A DNA stretch of 64,000 nucleotides from Sphingobium jiangsuense (GTDB lineage: Bacteria; Pseudomonadota; Alphaproteobacteria; Sphingomonadales; Sphingomonadaceae), in contig NZ_JACIDT010000012.1 in assembly GCF_014196495.1 (NCBI RefSeq), forward strand, positions 1-64,000, given 5' to 3'. The notes beneath the pieces were generated by a model. It searched no databases. It worked only from the letters and a program-made list of their open reading frames with translations, and was not told where the DNA came from. A program made the position numbers and the translations under genes. Each line of letters opens with the position of its first letter. The stretch's first letter is position 1. Shown here one piece after another: positions 25,104 to 38,760 of the stretch.

Positions 25104-26642
25104 ATGACCAAAATGGCGATCATCGAGCGGCTGGAACAAAAGCGCGAGGCGGCGCGGCTCGGCGGCGGGCAGAAGCGCATCGACGCCCAGCATGCCAAGG
25201 GGCGGCTGACGGCGCGGGAACGGCTCGATGTGTTGCTGGACGCGGGCAGCTTCGAGGAACTCGACATGTATGTCGAGCATAACTGCACCGATTTCGGCAT
25301 GGAGCAGAGCCATATTCCGGGCGACGGCGTCGTCACCGGATCGGGCACGATCAACGGCCGCCTCGTCTTCGTGTTCAGCCAGGATTTCACCGTGTTCGGC
25401 GGCTCGCTTTCCGAGCGCCACGCGCAGAAGATCTGCAAGATCATGGACATGGCGATGAAGGTCGGCGCGCCGGTGATCGGCCTCAACGACAGCGGCGGCG
25501 CGCGTATTCAGGAAGGCGTCGCCTCGCTGGGCGGCTATGCCGAGGTGTTCCAGCGCAACGTGCTGGCGTCCGGCGTGGTGCCGCAGATCAGCCTCATCAT
25601 GGGGCCGTGCGCGGGCGGCGCGGTCTATTCCCCGGCGATGACCGACTTCATCATGATGGTGAAGGATTCGAGCTATATGTTCGTGACCGGCCCGGACGTG
25701 GTCAAGACGGTGACGAACGAGGTGGTGACGCAGGAGGAGCTGGGCGGCGCGGTGACGCATACGACCAAATCCGGCGTGGCCGACGTGGCGTTCGAGAATG
25801 ATATCGAGGCGCTGCTGGCCGCACGCGATCTGGTCGACCTGCTGCCCGCGAGCAATCGCGAAGGCGTGCCGGAACGGCCCTCGGCCGACCCGTGGGACCG
25901 GGTCGAGGACAGCCTCGACACGCTGATCCCGGCCAATGCGAACCAGCCCTACGACATGCACGAGCTGATCCGCAAGACGGTGGACGAGGGCGATTTCTTC
26001 GAGTTGCAGCCTGCCCATGCCGGGAACATCATCACCGGTTTCGGACGGATCGAGGGGCGCACCGTGGGCATCGTCGCCAACCAGCCGATGGTGCTGGCGG
26101 GCTGCCTCGACATCAACGCTTCCAAGAAAGCCGGGCGCTTCGTCCGCTTCTGCGATGCGTTCGAGATTCCGATCGTCACTTTCGTCGACGTGCCGGGCTT
26201 CCTGCCGGGCGTCGGGCAGGAGCATAGCGGCATCATCAAGCATGGCGCGAAGCTGCTGTTCGCCTATGCCGAGGCGACCGTGCCGAAGATCACCGTCATC
26301 ACGCGCAAGGCCTATGGCGGCGCCTATGACGTCATGGCCTCCAAGCATCTGCGCGGCGATTTGAACTATGCGTGGCCGACCGCGGAGATCGCGGTGATGG
26401 GCGCGAAGGGCGCGGTGGAGATCATCTTCCGTTCCGACATCGGCGACCCGGACAAGATCGCCGAGCGCACCAAGGAATATGAGGATCGCTTCGCCAATCC
26501 GTTCGTGGCCGCGTCGAAGGGCTTCATCGACGAGGTGATCGCGCCCCATTCGACCCGCCGCCGGATCGCGCTCGGCCTGCGCAAGCTGCGCAACAAGGCG
26601 CTCGAAAATCCGTGGAAGAAGCACGATAATATTCCGTTGTAA
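25104..26642 (+). CDS. pccB: Propionyl-CoA carboxylase beta (carboxyltransferase) subunit
   Basis: This 512-residue carboxyltransferase transfers CO2 from biotin to propionyl-CoA, giving (S)-methylmalonyl-CoA. It has two crotonase-fold halves. Signatures include [21 protein letters not shown] near 33, [18 protein letters not shown] near 130, [16 protein letters not shown] near 168, [25 protein letters not shown] near 363 and [11 protein letters not shown] near 400. It opens the operon controlled by the divergent ScfR-like gene. GGAGGGAG lies 7-8 nt before ATG 25104. Confidence 0.96.
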   Translation: MTKMAIIERLEQKREAARLGGGQKRIDAQHAKGRLTARERLDVLLDAGSFEELDMYVEHNCTDFGMEQSHIPGDGVVTGSGTINGRLVFVFSQDFTVFGGSLSERHAQKICKIMDMAMKVGAPVIGLNDSGGARIQEGVASLGGYAEVFQRNVLASGVVPQISLIMGPCAGGAVYSPAMTDFIMMVKDSSYMFVTGPDVVKTVTNEVVTQEELGGAVTHTTKSGVADVAFENDIEALLAARDLVDLLPASNREGVPERPSADPWDRVEDSLDTLIPANANQPYDMHELIRKTVDEGDFFELQPAHAGNIITGFGRIEGRTVGIVANQPMVLAGCLDINASKKAGRFVRFCDAFEIPIVTFVDVPGFLPGVGQEHSGIIKHGAKLLFAYAEATVPKITVITRKAYGGAYDVMASKHLRGDLNYAWPTAEIAVMGAKGAVEIIFRSDIGDPDKIAERTKEYEDRFANPFVAASKGFIDEVIAPHSTRRRIALGLRKLRNKALENPWKKHDNIPL

Positions 26643-26652
26643 GGAGGTTTCC

Positions 26653-26910
26653 TTGGCCAAGACTGCTCAAATAAAAAATCTGACTGTTGATCTCCCATTG
26701 AAGAACAATGGTGTTGAGATTCAGATTGATGGAGACGGAAAGCAGTTTGGAGATATATATATTTCTAAAACCGGCATCGTTTGGTGTGAGGGAAAGGTGC
26801 ATCGGACGAATGGTGTAAAATTTTCGTTTGATGAATTGAATTTACTTGCGCAATATAAAGATGAAGTAATCAAAGCGGCAAAGAAGGCAAAGAAAGACGC
26901 CGAGATATGA
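26653..26910 (+). CDS. Small AT-rich hypothetical protein embedded in the propionyl-CoA operon
   Basis: This 85-residue protein starts at TTG 26653, five bases after a perfect AAGGAGG. Hand count gives 100 G+C in 258 bases (39%), far below the neighbours at about 65-68%, and codon use is AT-rich. The product has a beta-rich centre (NNGVEIQIDGDGKQFGDIYISKTGIVWCEGK) and a very basic tail (KAAKKAKKDAEI). There is no signal peptide or known domain. It sits 10 nt after pccB and overlaps mce as ATGA, so it is fully integrated into the operon despite foreign-looking composition. Small unknown proteins of this pattern occur in proteobacteria; no function can be given. Confidence 0.8.
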   Translation: MAKTAQIKNLTVDLPLKNNGVEIQIDGDGKQFGDIYISKTGIVWCEGKVHRTNGVKFSFDELNLLAQYKDEVIKAAKKAKKDAEI

Positions 26911-27350
26911 AACTCGGCCGCCTGAACCATGTCGGGGTCGCCACCCCGTCGATCGACGCATCCGTCGCCTATTATCGCGATGTGATGGGCGCGACGCATA
27001 TCCATGAGCCGTTCGACCTGCCCGCGCAGGGGGTGAAGGTGTGCTTCGTCGATACGCCGGGCGAGAACGGCACCAACGGCACGCAGATCGAACTGATCGA
27101 GCCGCTGGGCGAGGACAGCCCGATCCACGGCTTCCTGGCGAAGAACCCGTTCGGCGGGCAGCATCACATGTGTTATGAGGTGCCCGATATCCATGCGGCG
27201 CGGGAAGAGTTTCTCGCCATGGGCAAGCGGGTGCTGGGCGAGCCGCGCATCGGTGCGCACGGGACGCTGATCTTTTTCGTCCACCCCAAGGACATGAACG
27301 GCATCCTCACCGAAATCATGGAAACGCCGAAGGAAGGCGCCGGACATTGA
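26907..27350 (+). CDS. mce: Methylmalonyl-CoA epimerase
   Basis: This 147-residue vicinal-oxygen-chelate metalloenzyme converts (S)- to (R)-methylmalonyl-CoA, linking PCC to the mutase. The metal ligands are visible: His in LNHVGVATPS (about 7), Gln/Glu in TQIELIEP, His in HHMCYEVPDIHAA (about 90) and Glu in ILTEIME near the end. Length matches the family. The ATG overlaps the preceding gene (ATGA), and the stop overlaps the next (TTGA). Confidence 0.94.
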   Translation: MKLGRLNHVGVATPSIDASVAYYRDVMGATHIHEPFDLPAQGVKVCFVDTPGENGTNGTQIELIEPLGEDSPIHGFLAKNPFGGQHHMCYEVPDIHAAREEFLAMGKRVLGEPRIGAHGTLIFFVHPKDMNGILTEIMETPKEGAGH

Positions 27351-28140
27351 GCGACGATCAGAATCCTTGGCAGACCATCAGGCTCGACATCGCGGACAAG
27401 GTCGCGACGCTAACGCTCAATCGGCCCGACCGGCTGAACGCGCTGACGCCCGCGCTGTTCGGGGAAGCCACCGCCGCCATCGACGCGGCGCTGGCCGCGG
27501 GCGTGCGGGCGCTGGTGCTGACCGGCGAGGGGCGGGCCTTCTGCTCCGGCGCCGATCTCGTGCTTGAGGGCGAGGATGCGCTGCCCGATGATCTGGGCGT
27601 GCTGCTCGATCAGCATTACAATCCGTTCGTGCGGAAGATCGCTGGCCTCGACATTCCGGTGGTGACGGCGATCAACGGCCCGGCCGTGGGCGCGGGGCTG
27701 GGGCTGGCGCTGCTGGGCGACATCACCGTCGCGGCGCGCTCTGCCTATCTGCTGCTGGCGTTCGTCAATATCGGGCTGGTGCCCGATGCCGGGGCGACCT
27801 GGCTGGTCGCGCAGGCGGTCGGCCGGGCCCGCGCGCTCGAAATGGCGCTGCTCGGCGAGAAGATGGGCGCGGAAGAGGCGCGCGCCGCGGGCCTCGTCAC
27901 CCGCGTGGTGGAGGATGGCGAGACGCTCGCGCAGACGCAGGCGATCGCCGCGCGCCTTGCCAACGGGCCGACGATCGCCATCGGCATGATCCGCAAGCAG
28001 GTTGCCGCCGCGCTGACGCAGCGGCTGGACGAAACCCTCGCGACCGAGCGTGCGAACCAGAGCCGCGCCGGTCTTACCGCAGATTTCAAGGAAGCGGTGG
28101 CGGCCTTTGCCGAAAAGCGCCAGCCGCTGTTCAAGGGTGC

Positions 28141-28144
<4 letters not shown>
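27347..28144 (+). CDS. Enoyl-CoA hydratase/isomerase family protein
   Basis: This 265-residue crotonase-fold protein shows [30 protein letters not shown] (oxyanion hole, about 63-78), [22 protein letters not shown] (about 105-126) and the later [24 protein letters not shown]. The catalytic acidic residue expected near the FxxxGxxPExG motif is replaced by the PDAG form common in PaaG-like isomerases. It starts with TTG 27347, overlapping mce as TTGA. Its place between mce and the mutase suggests action on a branched or unsaturated acyl-CoA that feeds propionyl-CoA. Confidence 0.88.
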
Positions 28145-30272
<2,128 letters not shown>

Positions 30273-30276
<4 letters not shown>

Positions 30277-31274
30277 CCTTCGAACCCCGCACCGACTGGA
30301 CCCGCGACGAGATAACGGCACTGTTCGACCTGCCGTTCATGGACCTGCTGTACGAGGCCCAGACGGTGCACCGCGCCAATCACCCGCGCAACGAGGTGCA
30401 GCTGTCGACCTTGCTGTCGATCAAGACCGGCGGCTGTCCGGAGGATTGCGGCTATTGCAGCCAGTCGGCGAGCGCGGACAGCGGCGTCAAGGCGACCAAG
30501 CTGATGGACGTGCGCGCGGTGTTGCAGGCGGCGGCGCAGGCGAAGGACGGCGGCTCCGGGCGCTTCTGCATGGGGGCGGCGTGGCGCAACCCCAAGGATC
30601 GCGACATGCCCGCCCTCATCGAGATGGTGAAGGGCGTGCGGGCGATGGGCATGGAAACCTGCATGACGCTGGGCATGCTGTCGGCCGATCAGGCGAAGCA
30701 GCTCGCGGCGGCGGGGCTCGATTACTACAACCACAATATCGACACCGCGCCGGAAAATTACGCGAACATCATCTCGACCCGTACCTTCGAGGACCGGGTG
30801 GAGACACTGGAAAATGTGCGCGATGCGGGGATAAACGTGTGCTGCGGCGGTATCGTCGGGCTGGGCGAGAAGCGGGAGGACCGCATCGGCTTCATCCACG
30901 CGCTGGCCAGCATGCCGCACCCGGAAAGCGTGCCGATCAACGCGCTGGTGCCGGTCAGGGGCACGGTGCTGGGCGACATGCTCGCCGACACGCCGCTCGC
31001 CAGGATCGACGAGATCGAGTTCGTGCGCACCGTGGCGGTGGCGCGCATCACCATGCCGCATTCGATGGTACGCCTGTCGGCGGGCCGCGAGAGCATGAGC
31101 GAGAGCTGTCAGGCGCTGTGCTTCATGGCGGGCGCGAACAGCATCTTCACCGGCGACCGCCTGCTGACCGCGCCCAATGCGGGCGACGACAGCGACGCGG
31201 CGCTGCTGGGCAAGCTCGGCATCGCGGCGATGCAGGCCGCGCCGCACGGGCATCTGGAGGAAGCGGCCGAATGA
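30273..31274 (+). CDS. bioB: Biotin synthase
   Basis: This 333-residue radical-SAM enzyme inserts sulfur into dethiobiotin. The 4Fe-4S motif CPEDCGYC is at 55-62. Other family motifs are [28 protein letters not shown] and [12 protein letters not shown] 30273 overlaps the mutase stop; the frame to 30210 lies within the mutase and is not used. Its presence between mutase and pccA fits the biotin demand of propionyl-CoA carboxylase; no other biotin genes are nearby. Confidence 0.96.
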
Positions 31275-31319
31275 ATGGAAACCGCATCATCGCCGCCGCT
31301 GGATAAATATCAACCTCTC

Positions 31320-31400
31320 CGTTCGCCCCGAGCGTGTCGACGGGCTGCACTTCTCTTCGAGAAGAAGGACGGGGCTTCTACAGGCTCAGCCCGAACGGGG
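31320..31400. repeat. Interspersed palindromic repeat, ATATCAAC-flanked family, copy 1
   Basis: The 161-bp spacer between bioB and pccA is filled by an imperfect palindrome: left arm CGTTCGCCCCGAGCGTGTCG and right arm TACAGGCTCAGCCCGAACGGG. It is preceded by ATATCAAC. A better preserved copy lies at 38868-38953. It could fold in the mRNA and uncouple pccA from bioB. Confidence 0.7.
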
Positions 31401-31435
31401 TGAGGAATTTGAATAGGACTGGGGCAGGAAGTAGA

Positions 31436-33421
<1,986 letters not shown>

Positions 33422-33523
33422 CGGCTTCCCTCTGTTTCCGGTCCATCGGACGGGCGTGTCTGGAAAGGCGCGCCCGTTTGGGTGTAAGGTGCGCGACAAG
33501 GATCTGCTTTCGAAGAGGATTTC

Positions 33524-33895
33524 ATGCACCTGCATCATGCGCCGGACTCTCCGATCGCGGCGGAGATTGGCTTTGACGATTTCCTGAAGGTCGATATCCG
33601 CGTCGGCACCATCGTCTCGGCCGAGCCCTTCCCGGAGGCGCGCAAGCCCGCGATCAAGCTGGTCATCGATTTCGGCCCGGTCATCGGCCGCCGCAAGAGC
33701 AGCGCGCAGATCGCCACCCATTATATGCCGGACCGGCTCGTCGGGCGGCAGGTGGCGGCGGTGGTCAATTTTCCGCCGCGCCAGATCGGCAAGTTCCTCT
33801 CCGAAGTGCTGACGCTCGGCTTCGGGGACGAGGAGGGCGAGGTGGTGCTTTTCTCCCCCGACATGCGCGTTCCCGATGGTGCGCGTCTGTTCTGA
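33524..33895 (+). CDS. csaA: CsaA-like tRNA-binding domain protein
   Basis: This 123-residue protein is a single OB-fold tRNA-binding domain: [33 protein letters not shown] (about 19-51) and [14 protein letters not shown] are the CsaA hallmarks. CsaA proteins bind tRNA and unfolded polypeptides and have been proposed as secretion-associated chaperones. It is monocistronic between pccA and alr. Confidence 0.9.
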   Translation: MHLHHAPDSPIAAEIGFDDFLKVDIRVGTIVSAEPFPEARKPAIKLVIDFGPVIGRRKSSAQIATHYMPDRLVGRQVAAVVNFPPRQIGKFLSEVLTLGFGDEEGEVVLFSPDMRVPDGARLF

Positions 33896-33940
33896 CGCCC
33901 GTTCTGACGACTGCGACGAACCGCCTTTTTTCGGCATCGT

Positions 33941-33960
33941 AAATAGTATTCAAACTATTT
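33941..33960. other. AT-rich inverted repeat downstream of csaA
   Basis: AAATAGT and ACTATTT flank a 6-nt loop, followed by TTTGC. It stands out in GC-rich DNA and lies 45 bp after csaA and about 110 bp before alr. It may be a weak terminator or an operator for alr. Confidence 0.35.
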
Positions 33961-34073
33961 TGCGGGATAGGACGCAGGGCCGGAGCGGGCTATTGCCGCC
34001 CTGACCGGTAATGTCTATGCGCTGTTAACCATGCATGCGCAACTGTCCGCCGGTAAGGGAAAAGGCCGCCCGA

Positions 34074-35168
34074 ATGCACCAAGTCGTTGACCCGGACCTG
34101 ATGGGAATTCCGCCGCTGATGAACCTGAACTATCAATCGCCCCTGCGGCTGAGGCTGGATCGCGCGGCGCTGCTGTCCAATTATCGCTGGCTCGGCGAGC
34201 GGTGCGGGCAGGCGGCCTGCGGCGCGGCGATCAAGGCCAATGGCTACGGCCTGGGCGCGCGCGAGGTGATGGCGCATCTGGCCGGCGCGGGGTGCCGCGA
34301 TTTCTTCGTCGCCACCTGGGCGGAGGCGCTGGACGTGCAGGACGGGCTGGGCGAGGCTGTCGGCCTCAGCGTGCTGCACGGCGTGCGGCCGGAGGATATG
34401 CGGATCGCGCTCGCCTCGCCCGCGCGGCCGGTGCTGAACAGCGCGGAGCAGATCGCGCGCTGGAAGGAAGCGGGCGGCGGCCCCTGCGACGTGATGATCG
34501 ACACCGGCATGAACCGGCTGGGCCTGTCGCTGAGCGACCTCGATTTCTCGCTGCTGGACGGGCTGGAGATCGACACGCTGATGAGCCACCTCGTCGCGGC
34601 GGAGGAAGAGCATTATCTCAACGATGTGCAGCTGATGCTGTTCGGCGACATCGCCAGGCGGGTGACGGCGAAGCGCTACAGCCTCGCCAACAGCGCGGGC
34701 ATCTGCCGCGGGGAGAAGTTCCTGTTCGACCTCGCGCGGCCGGGACTGGCGCTTTATGGCGGCATCGCCCATCCCGAATGCGAGGGGAATATCCGCCCGG
34801 TGGCGACGCCGCAGGCCGAGATCCTCCAGCGGCGCACCGTGCGCGGCGGGGAGTCGGTGGGCTATGGCGCGACCTTCGTGGCCGACCGGACGATGGAGAC
34901 GGCGACGATCAACCTCGGCTATGCGGATGGCTATGCGCGCATCCTGTCGGGGGCCGGGACGGCGCTGAAGGACGAGGCGCGCCTGCCGGTGATCGGCCGG
35001 GTGTCGATGGACCTCGTGACCATCGACGTGACCGAGCGGCCCGATCTGAAGGAAGGCGACTGGGTCGATATCGATTACGACCTGTCCTTCACCGCGCTGT
35101 TGACCGGCCTGTCGCAATATGAGCTGCTGACCGGGCTGGGCCAGCGCTTCGACCGCTACTGGGTGTGA
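34074..35168 (+). CDS. alr: Alanine racemase
   Basis: This PLP enzyme makes D-alanine for peptidoglycan. The PLP Lys is in AAIKANGYGLGA (Lys54 from this start). The N-terminal TIM barrel has DTGMNRLGLS and TLMSHLVAAEE. The C-terminal beta domain has the catalytic Tyr in ESVGYGATF and the LPVIGRVSMDLVTIDVT motif. I chose ATG 34074 (364 residues) for its upstream AAGG-rich site; ATG 34035 and ATG 34119 are alternatives. Annotation as biosynthetic or catabolic cannot be decided. Confidence 0.92.
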   Translation: MHQVVDPDLMGIPPLMNLNYQSPLRLRLDRAALLSNYRWLGERCGQAACGAAIKANGYGLGAREVMAHLAGAGCRDFFVATWAEALDVQDGLGEAVGLSVLHGVRPEDMRIALASPARPVLNSAEQIARWKEAGGGPCDVMIDTGMNRLGLSLSDLDFSLLDGLEIDTLMSHLVAAEEEHYLNDVQLMLFGDIARRVTAKRYSLANSAGICRGEKFLFDLARPGLALYGGIAHPECEGNIRPVATPQAEILQRRTVRGGESVGYGATFVADRTMETATINLGYADGYARILSGAGTALKDEARLPVIGRVSMDLVTIDVTERPDLKEGDWVDIDYDLSFTALLTGLSQYELLTGLGQRFDRYWV

Positions 35169-35192
35169 GGAAGCGGGCGGCGCCGCGCGTCG

Positions 35193-35522
35193 TCAATGCG
35201 CCGATATCTTCGAGAAGAGCTGCATCACCGCCACCCCGGCGATGATCAGCGCTATGCCGATGATCGCGGGCAGGTCGAGCCGTTGCCCGTGCAGCAGCCA
35301 TGCGATGAGCGCGATCAGCACGATGCCGACGCCGGACCAGATCGCATAGGCGACGCCGGTGGGAATGTCCCGCAGCGTGAGCGAGAGGCAATAGAAGGCG
35401 ATGCAATAGCCCGTCACCGTCACCAGCGAAGGGGCAAGGCGCGTGAAGCCGTCCGACGCCTTCATCGAGGAGGTGGCGATGACCTCGGCGGTGATGGCGA
35501 GGATGAGGTAGAGATAGGGCAT
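35193..35522 (-). CDS. SMR-family multidrug efflux protein, EmrE/QacE type
   Basis: This 109-residue protein has four predicted transmembrane helices. The essential Glu13 lies in [20 protein letters not shown], which is the EmrE/QacC rather than the Gdx sequence type, and [18 protein letters not shown] in helix 3 agrees. It should exchange protons for lipophilic cations. I took ATG 35522; the frame extends upstream into a REP-like repeat. It converges on alr, 24 bp away. It is the second SMR gene of the window. Confidence 0.88.
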   Translation of the reverse strand: MPYLYLILAITAEVIATSSMKASDGFTRLAPSLVTVTGYCIAFYCLSLTLRDIPTGVAYAIWSGVGIVLIALIAWLLHGQRLDLPAIIGIALIIAGVAVMQLFSKISAH

Positions 35523-35562
35523 GGGGATGGCATAGCGGGTGCGGGCGGGGCTGTCAGCTATT

Positions 35563-35640
35563 CGTCGCCCCGGCGTGGGCTGGCGCGAAGGCCATGGTGC
35601 GCGCGGTCTCCTGAGATGCCAGCCTGCGCTGGCATGACGG
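35563..35640. repeat. Twin REP-like hairpin, copy 1
   Basis: The right arm CTGAGATGCCAGCCTGCGCT-GGCATGACGG is well preserved, while the left arm (CGTCGCCCCGGCG...) has decayed. It lies in the spacer upstream of the EmrE-like gene. The same unit occurs at 38761, 45177 and 49635, and as a single arm at 54832. Confidence 0.7.
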
Positions 35641-35723
35641 GGAGAGGGATGGCGGTGTTGGGTGGTTAGCAACCATTCCTCCCCGTACCGGGGAGGATCA
35701 GCCGAACCCCATCATCGATCCAC

Positions 35724-35762
35724 AACGAAAAGGCCCGCCTTCCTCACCGGAAAGCGGGCCTT
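35724..35762 (-). terminator. Rho-independent terminator of the thiolase gene
   Basis: On the minus strand AAGGCCCGC pairs with GCGGGCCTT across a 15-nt loop and is followed by TTTTCGTTG. It lies about 25 bp after the thiolase stop codon. Confidence 0.7.
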
Positions 35763-35786
35763 GTCCCTTACCTCATGCCGCCGCTA

Positions 35787-36959
35787 TCAGCGCTCGATGC
35801 ACATGGCGATGCCCATGCCGCCGCCGATGCAGAGCGTGGCGAGGCCCTTTTTCGCGTCGCGCTTGCCCATTTCGTAGAGCAGGGTGGTGAGGATGCGCGC
35901 GCCCGATGCGCCGATCGGGTGGCCGATGGCGATCGCGCCGCCGTTGACGTTCACCTTGTCCATGTCGAAGGCGAGTTCGTTCGCCACCGCCAGCGCCTGC
36001 GCGGCGAAGGCCTCGTTCGCCTCGATCAGGTCGAGGTCGCCGATCGACCAGCCGGCCTTTTCCAGCGCCGCGCGGGTCGCGGGGACCGGGCCGATGCCCA
36101 TGATCGACGGATCGACGCCGCGCGTCGCCCAGGAGGCCATGCGGCCCAGCACGGTCGCGCCGCGCTTCGCCGCCTCGTCCGCGCTCATCAGCACCAGCGC
36201 CGCCGCGCCGTCGTTGATGCCGCTGGCATTGCCGGCGGTGACGCTGCCGTCCTTCTTGAACGCGGGCTTGAGGGCCGTCATCGCGTCGAGCGTCGCACCG
36301 GCGCGGATATATTCGTCCTGATCGACGATGGTCTTGCCCTTGCGCGTCCTGATCGTGACCGGCGCGATCTCGTCCTGGAAGCGCCCGGCGGCGCGCGCGG
36401 CCTCCGCCTTGTTCTGGCTGGCGACGGCGAAGGCGTCCTGCGCGTCGCGGGTGATCTGGTATTTCTCGGCCAGATTTTCGGCGGTGATGCCCATGTGATA
36501 GGCGTTGAACGCGTCGGTCAGGCCGTCATGCACCATGGTGTCGACCAGGCTGGCATTGCCCATCTTGATGCCGCCGCGCAGATTCTGCGCATGGGGCGAG
36601 AGCGACATATTCTCCTGCCCGCCCGCGATGACGATCGTGGAATCGCCATTGGCGATCGCCTGCGCGGCCAGCGCGACCGAGCGCAAGCCCGATCCGCAGA
36701 CCTGATTGATGGTGAGCGCGGTGCGGTCCGCCGGGATGCCCGCCTTGATCGCGGCCTGGCGCGCGGGGTTCTGGCCCTGCGCGGCGGTCAGCACCTGGCC
36801 CAGGATCACCTCGTCCACCTCTTCGGCGGAAAGGCCGCTCTGCGCCAGCGCGGCCTCGATGGCGATCCGGCCCAGCTCATGCGCGGGCGTGGCCGCGTAG
36901 GAACCGAGGAAGCTGCCGACGGCGGTGCGCTTTGCGGCGGTGATGACGATGTCGCTCAT
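35787..36959 (-). CDS. phaA: Acetyl-CoA acetyltransferase (biosynthetic thiolase)
   Basis: This 390-residue thiolase condenses two acetyl-CoA to acetoacetyl-CoA. The acyl-binding Cys88 lies in [15 protein letters not shown], the His in [17 protein letters not shown] near 348 and the proton-transfer Cys in LCIGGGMG near 378. ATG 36959 has AGGAG six bases upstream; the longer frame is not needed. Proximity to a PhaC-like gene and phaR suggests supply of the polyhydroxybutyrate pathway, but no phaB is in the window. A clear terminator follows. Confidence 0.93.
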   Translation of the reverse strand: MSDIVITAAKRTAVGSFLGSYAATPAHELGRIAIEAALAQSGLSAEEVDEVILGQVLTAAQGQNPARQAAIKAGIPADRTALTINQVCGSGLRSVALAAQAIANGDSTIVIAGGQENMSLSPHAQNLRGGIKMGNASLVDTMVHDGLTDAFNAYHMGITAENLAEKYQITRDAQDAFAVASQNKAEAARAAGRFQDEIAPVTIRTRKGKTIVDQDEYIRAGATLDAMTALKPAFKKDGSVTAGNASGINDGAAALVLMSADEAAKRGATVLGRMASWATRGVDPSIMGIGPVPATRAALEKAGWSIGDLDLIEANEAFAAQALAVANELAFDMDKVNVNGGAIAIGHPIGASGARILTTLLYEMGKRDAKKGLATLCIGGGMGIAMCIER

Positions 36960-37012
36960 GCTATGCTCCTGAACAGGACGGGGTTTCGAAAAAGATTTTG
37001 TGCGCTGTAGCA

Positions 37013-38083
37013 TTATTGACCGGGATCGGACAACCAATCCGACAGAAATTGCCATATTTGTTCCGGTGCTTTGCGGCTGACAACCATGCCTACATGGCCC
37101 AGCGGGCTGTCCCGCCGGGTGCTTAGCGGCGGTGCAGCATCGGCGGGCACGATCCGGTCGGTGGTGGAGCGGATGGCGAGCGTGGGGCAGCGCAGGCTTT
37201 CGGGCCTCACCTCCCGCCCGGCGACGGTCCATCGGCCCTCGCCGGTCGCATTGCCGCCATAAAGCTGCTCGAACAGGTCGCGGCCCGCCGCATAGCTGAG
37301 CGGCGCGCCCTCATTGGCCCAGTCCTCGACCGCGAGAAAGGCGCGCTCCGCCTCGCTTCCCGGCTCCATATCCGCGAAGGCCGCAAATTTGCGGACGGTG
37401 CGGACGGGATCGAGCGACCAGAAGCCGTTTTGCAGCACCTCCATCGGCACATAGCCCAGCCGCTCGCACAGCGGCTGCGACTGCCGCCAGAGGTCGGCGA
37501 TGCGCTGGCGTTCCCCGGCCGGGTAGCGATCGAAATGCCATGGCGCGGCGATGGTGGCGACCGAGACCGGATCGACCATCGCCGCCGCGCCCAGCACCAG
37601 CGTGCCGCCGAGGCAATAGCCGACGAGGCTGGCCGGGCGGCCGATCGAGCGGATCAGCGGTACGAGGCGATGCTCGACATGCCCGGCAAGGTCGAGCGCG
37701 GCGTCCTCCGGCGCGGGCTCGCCCCAGTCGACCAGCCACGGGTCGAACCCGGCCCCGGCCAGATGCCGCGCCAGCGACATGCCGTCGGACAGGTCGAGGA
37801 TCATGTGCGAGTTGACCAGCGAGGGCACCAGCACCACCGCCTGCCGCTCCGCGCCGCCTTCCTCCCCCAGATGCAGCAACCGGCCGCTGCCTTGCGTCGC
37901 ATGGACACTGTGCGGCCGCACAAGGGAAGGCCGCTCCACCTGCTGATAGCGCCGCAACCCGCGCAGCGCCGACTGTCTCAAAACGGGATCATTCTCGGTT
38001 TCCCGCCACAAATGGGCAAGAAATAGCGGCAAAGGGCGCGGCCCGTGTTGCAGCGCAGGAAGATTTGATGTTATCCCTGTCAT
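37013..38083 (-). CDS. PhaC-like polyhydroxyalkanoate synthase / alpha-beta hydrolase
   Basis: This 356-residue alpha/beta-hydrolase carries a PhaC-type lipase box with Cys in place of Ser (GYCLGGT, Cys157). Asp lies in [10 protein letters not shown] and His in LGHVGMVV near the C-terminus. Upstream, [15 protein letters not shown] and [15 protein letters not shown] are typical of PHA synthases. The size resembles class III PhaC, but no phaE is adjacent. Location between thiolase and phaR supports a role in PHA metabolism. The start may be ATG 38083 or ATG 38110, the latter overlapping the phaR start on the other strand. Confidence 0.8.
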   Translation of the reverse strand: MTGITSNLPALQHGPRPLPLFLAHLWRETENDPVLRQSALRGLRRYQQVERPSLVRPHSVHATQGSGRLLHLGEEGGAERQAVVLVPSLVNSHMILDLSDGMSLARHLAGAGFDPWLVDWGEPAPEDAALDLAGHVEHRLVPLIRSIGRPASLVGYCLGGTLVLGAAAMVDPVSVATIAAPWHFDRYPAGERQRIADLWRQSQPLCERLGYVPMEVLQNGFWSLDPVRTVRKFAAFADMEPGSEAERAFLAVEDWANEGAPLSYAAGRDLFEQLYGGNATGEGRWTVAGREVRPESLRCPTLAIRSTTDRIVPADAAPPLSTRRDSPLGHVGMVVSRKAPEQIWQFLSDWLSDPGQ

Positions 38084-38108
38084 GGGACAGTCAGGAGCGG
38101 GTGTGGAC

Positions 38109-38666
38109 ATGGCTCATAAGAAAAATGCGAACGACTCATCGCCGATCATTATCAAGAAATATGCTAACCGGCGTCTCTATAACACGGAAACGTCCAGCTA
38201 CATCACGCTGGAATTGCTGTCGCAGATGACGCGCGAGGGGCGGGAGTTCGTCGTCGTCGATGCCAAGACGGACGAGGACATCACCCATAATGTGCTGACC
38301 CAGATCATCATGGAGGAAGAGCAGCGCGGCGGGCAGACCATGTTGCCCGTTACGTTCCTGCGCCAGCTCATCTCCATGTACGGGGATTCGATGCAGTCGA
38401 TGGTGCCGCAATATCTGGAAGCGTCGATGGAGGCGTTCCGCAAGAACCAGCAGCAGTTCCAGGAAGCGATGCAGGGCGCGTTCACCAGCGGCCCGTTCGC
38501 CGAGCTGGCCAAGCGCAACATGCAGATGCTGGAGGCCGCGACCAGCGCCTTCACTCCCGGCGGCGCGGCGCAGGGCAGCGCGAAGGACAATGAGAAGGAC
38601 GACGAGATCGCCCAGTTGAAGGCGCAACTCGCCGCGCTCAACGCGAAGATCGACAAGCTGGGGTGA
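38109..38666 (+). CDS. phaR: Polyhydroxyalkanoate synthesis repressor PhaR
   Basis: This 185-residue regulator has the PHB/PHA accumulation DNA-binding domain at the N-terminus: IIKKYANRRLYNTETSSYITLELLSQM (about 14-40) and DEDITHNVLTQIIMEEE. A helical C-terminal part ends in a coiled coil (DEIAQLKAQLAALNAKIDKL). PhaR binds PHA granules and represses phasin and PHA genes when polymer is absent. It is divergent from the PhaC-like gene with almost no spacer. A strong terminator follows. Confidence 0.93.
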   Translation: MAHKKNANDSSPIIIKKYANRRLYNTETSSYITLELLSQMTREGREFVVVDAKTDEDITHNVLTQIIMEEEQRGGQTMLPVTFLRQLISMYGDSMQSMVPQYLEASMEAFRKNQQQFQEAMQGAFTSGPFAELAKRNMQMLEAATSAFTPGGAAQGSAKDNEKDDEIAQLKAQLAALNAKIDKLG

Positions 38667-38691
38667 AGTTTCCGGCATTGCGACAATGAGG

Positions 38692-38726
38692 AAGGCCGCC
38701 GGGTGGGCGGCCTTTTTCTTTTTTTT
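38692..38726 (+). terminator. Rho-independent terminator of phaR
   Basis: A 9-bp stem AAGGCCGCC/GGCGGCCTT with a 5-nt loop is followed by TTTCTTTTTTTT. Confidence 0.85.
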
Positions 38727-38740
38727 GGGGGGGGGGGGGG
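38727..38740. repeat. Poly-G tract of 14
   Basis: Fourteen consecutive G follow the T run of the phaR terminator directly (eight T then fourteen G). The length is prone to sequencing error and to slippage. It opens the 342-bp spacer 38667-39008, which otherwise holds a twin REP and an 86-bp palindrome, and no gene. Confidence 0.85.
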
Positions 38741-38760
38741 ATGGACGGGCCTCTCTCCAC

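Noticed and set aside
35523..35672. 50-codon extension of the EmrE-like protein
   Set aside because: It is translated from the REP-like repeat and spacer; SMR proteins start at the residue chosen.
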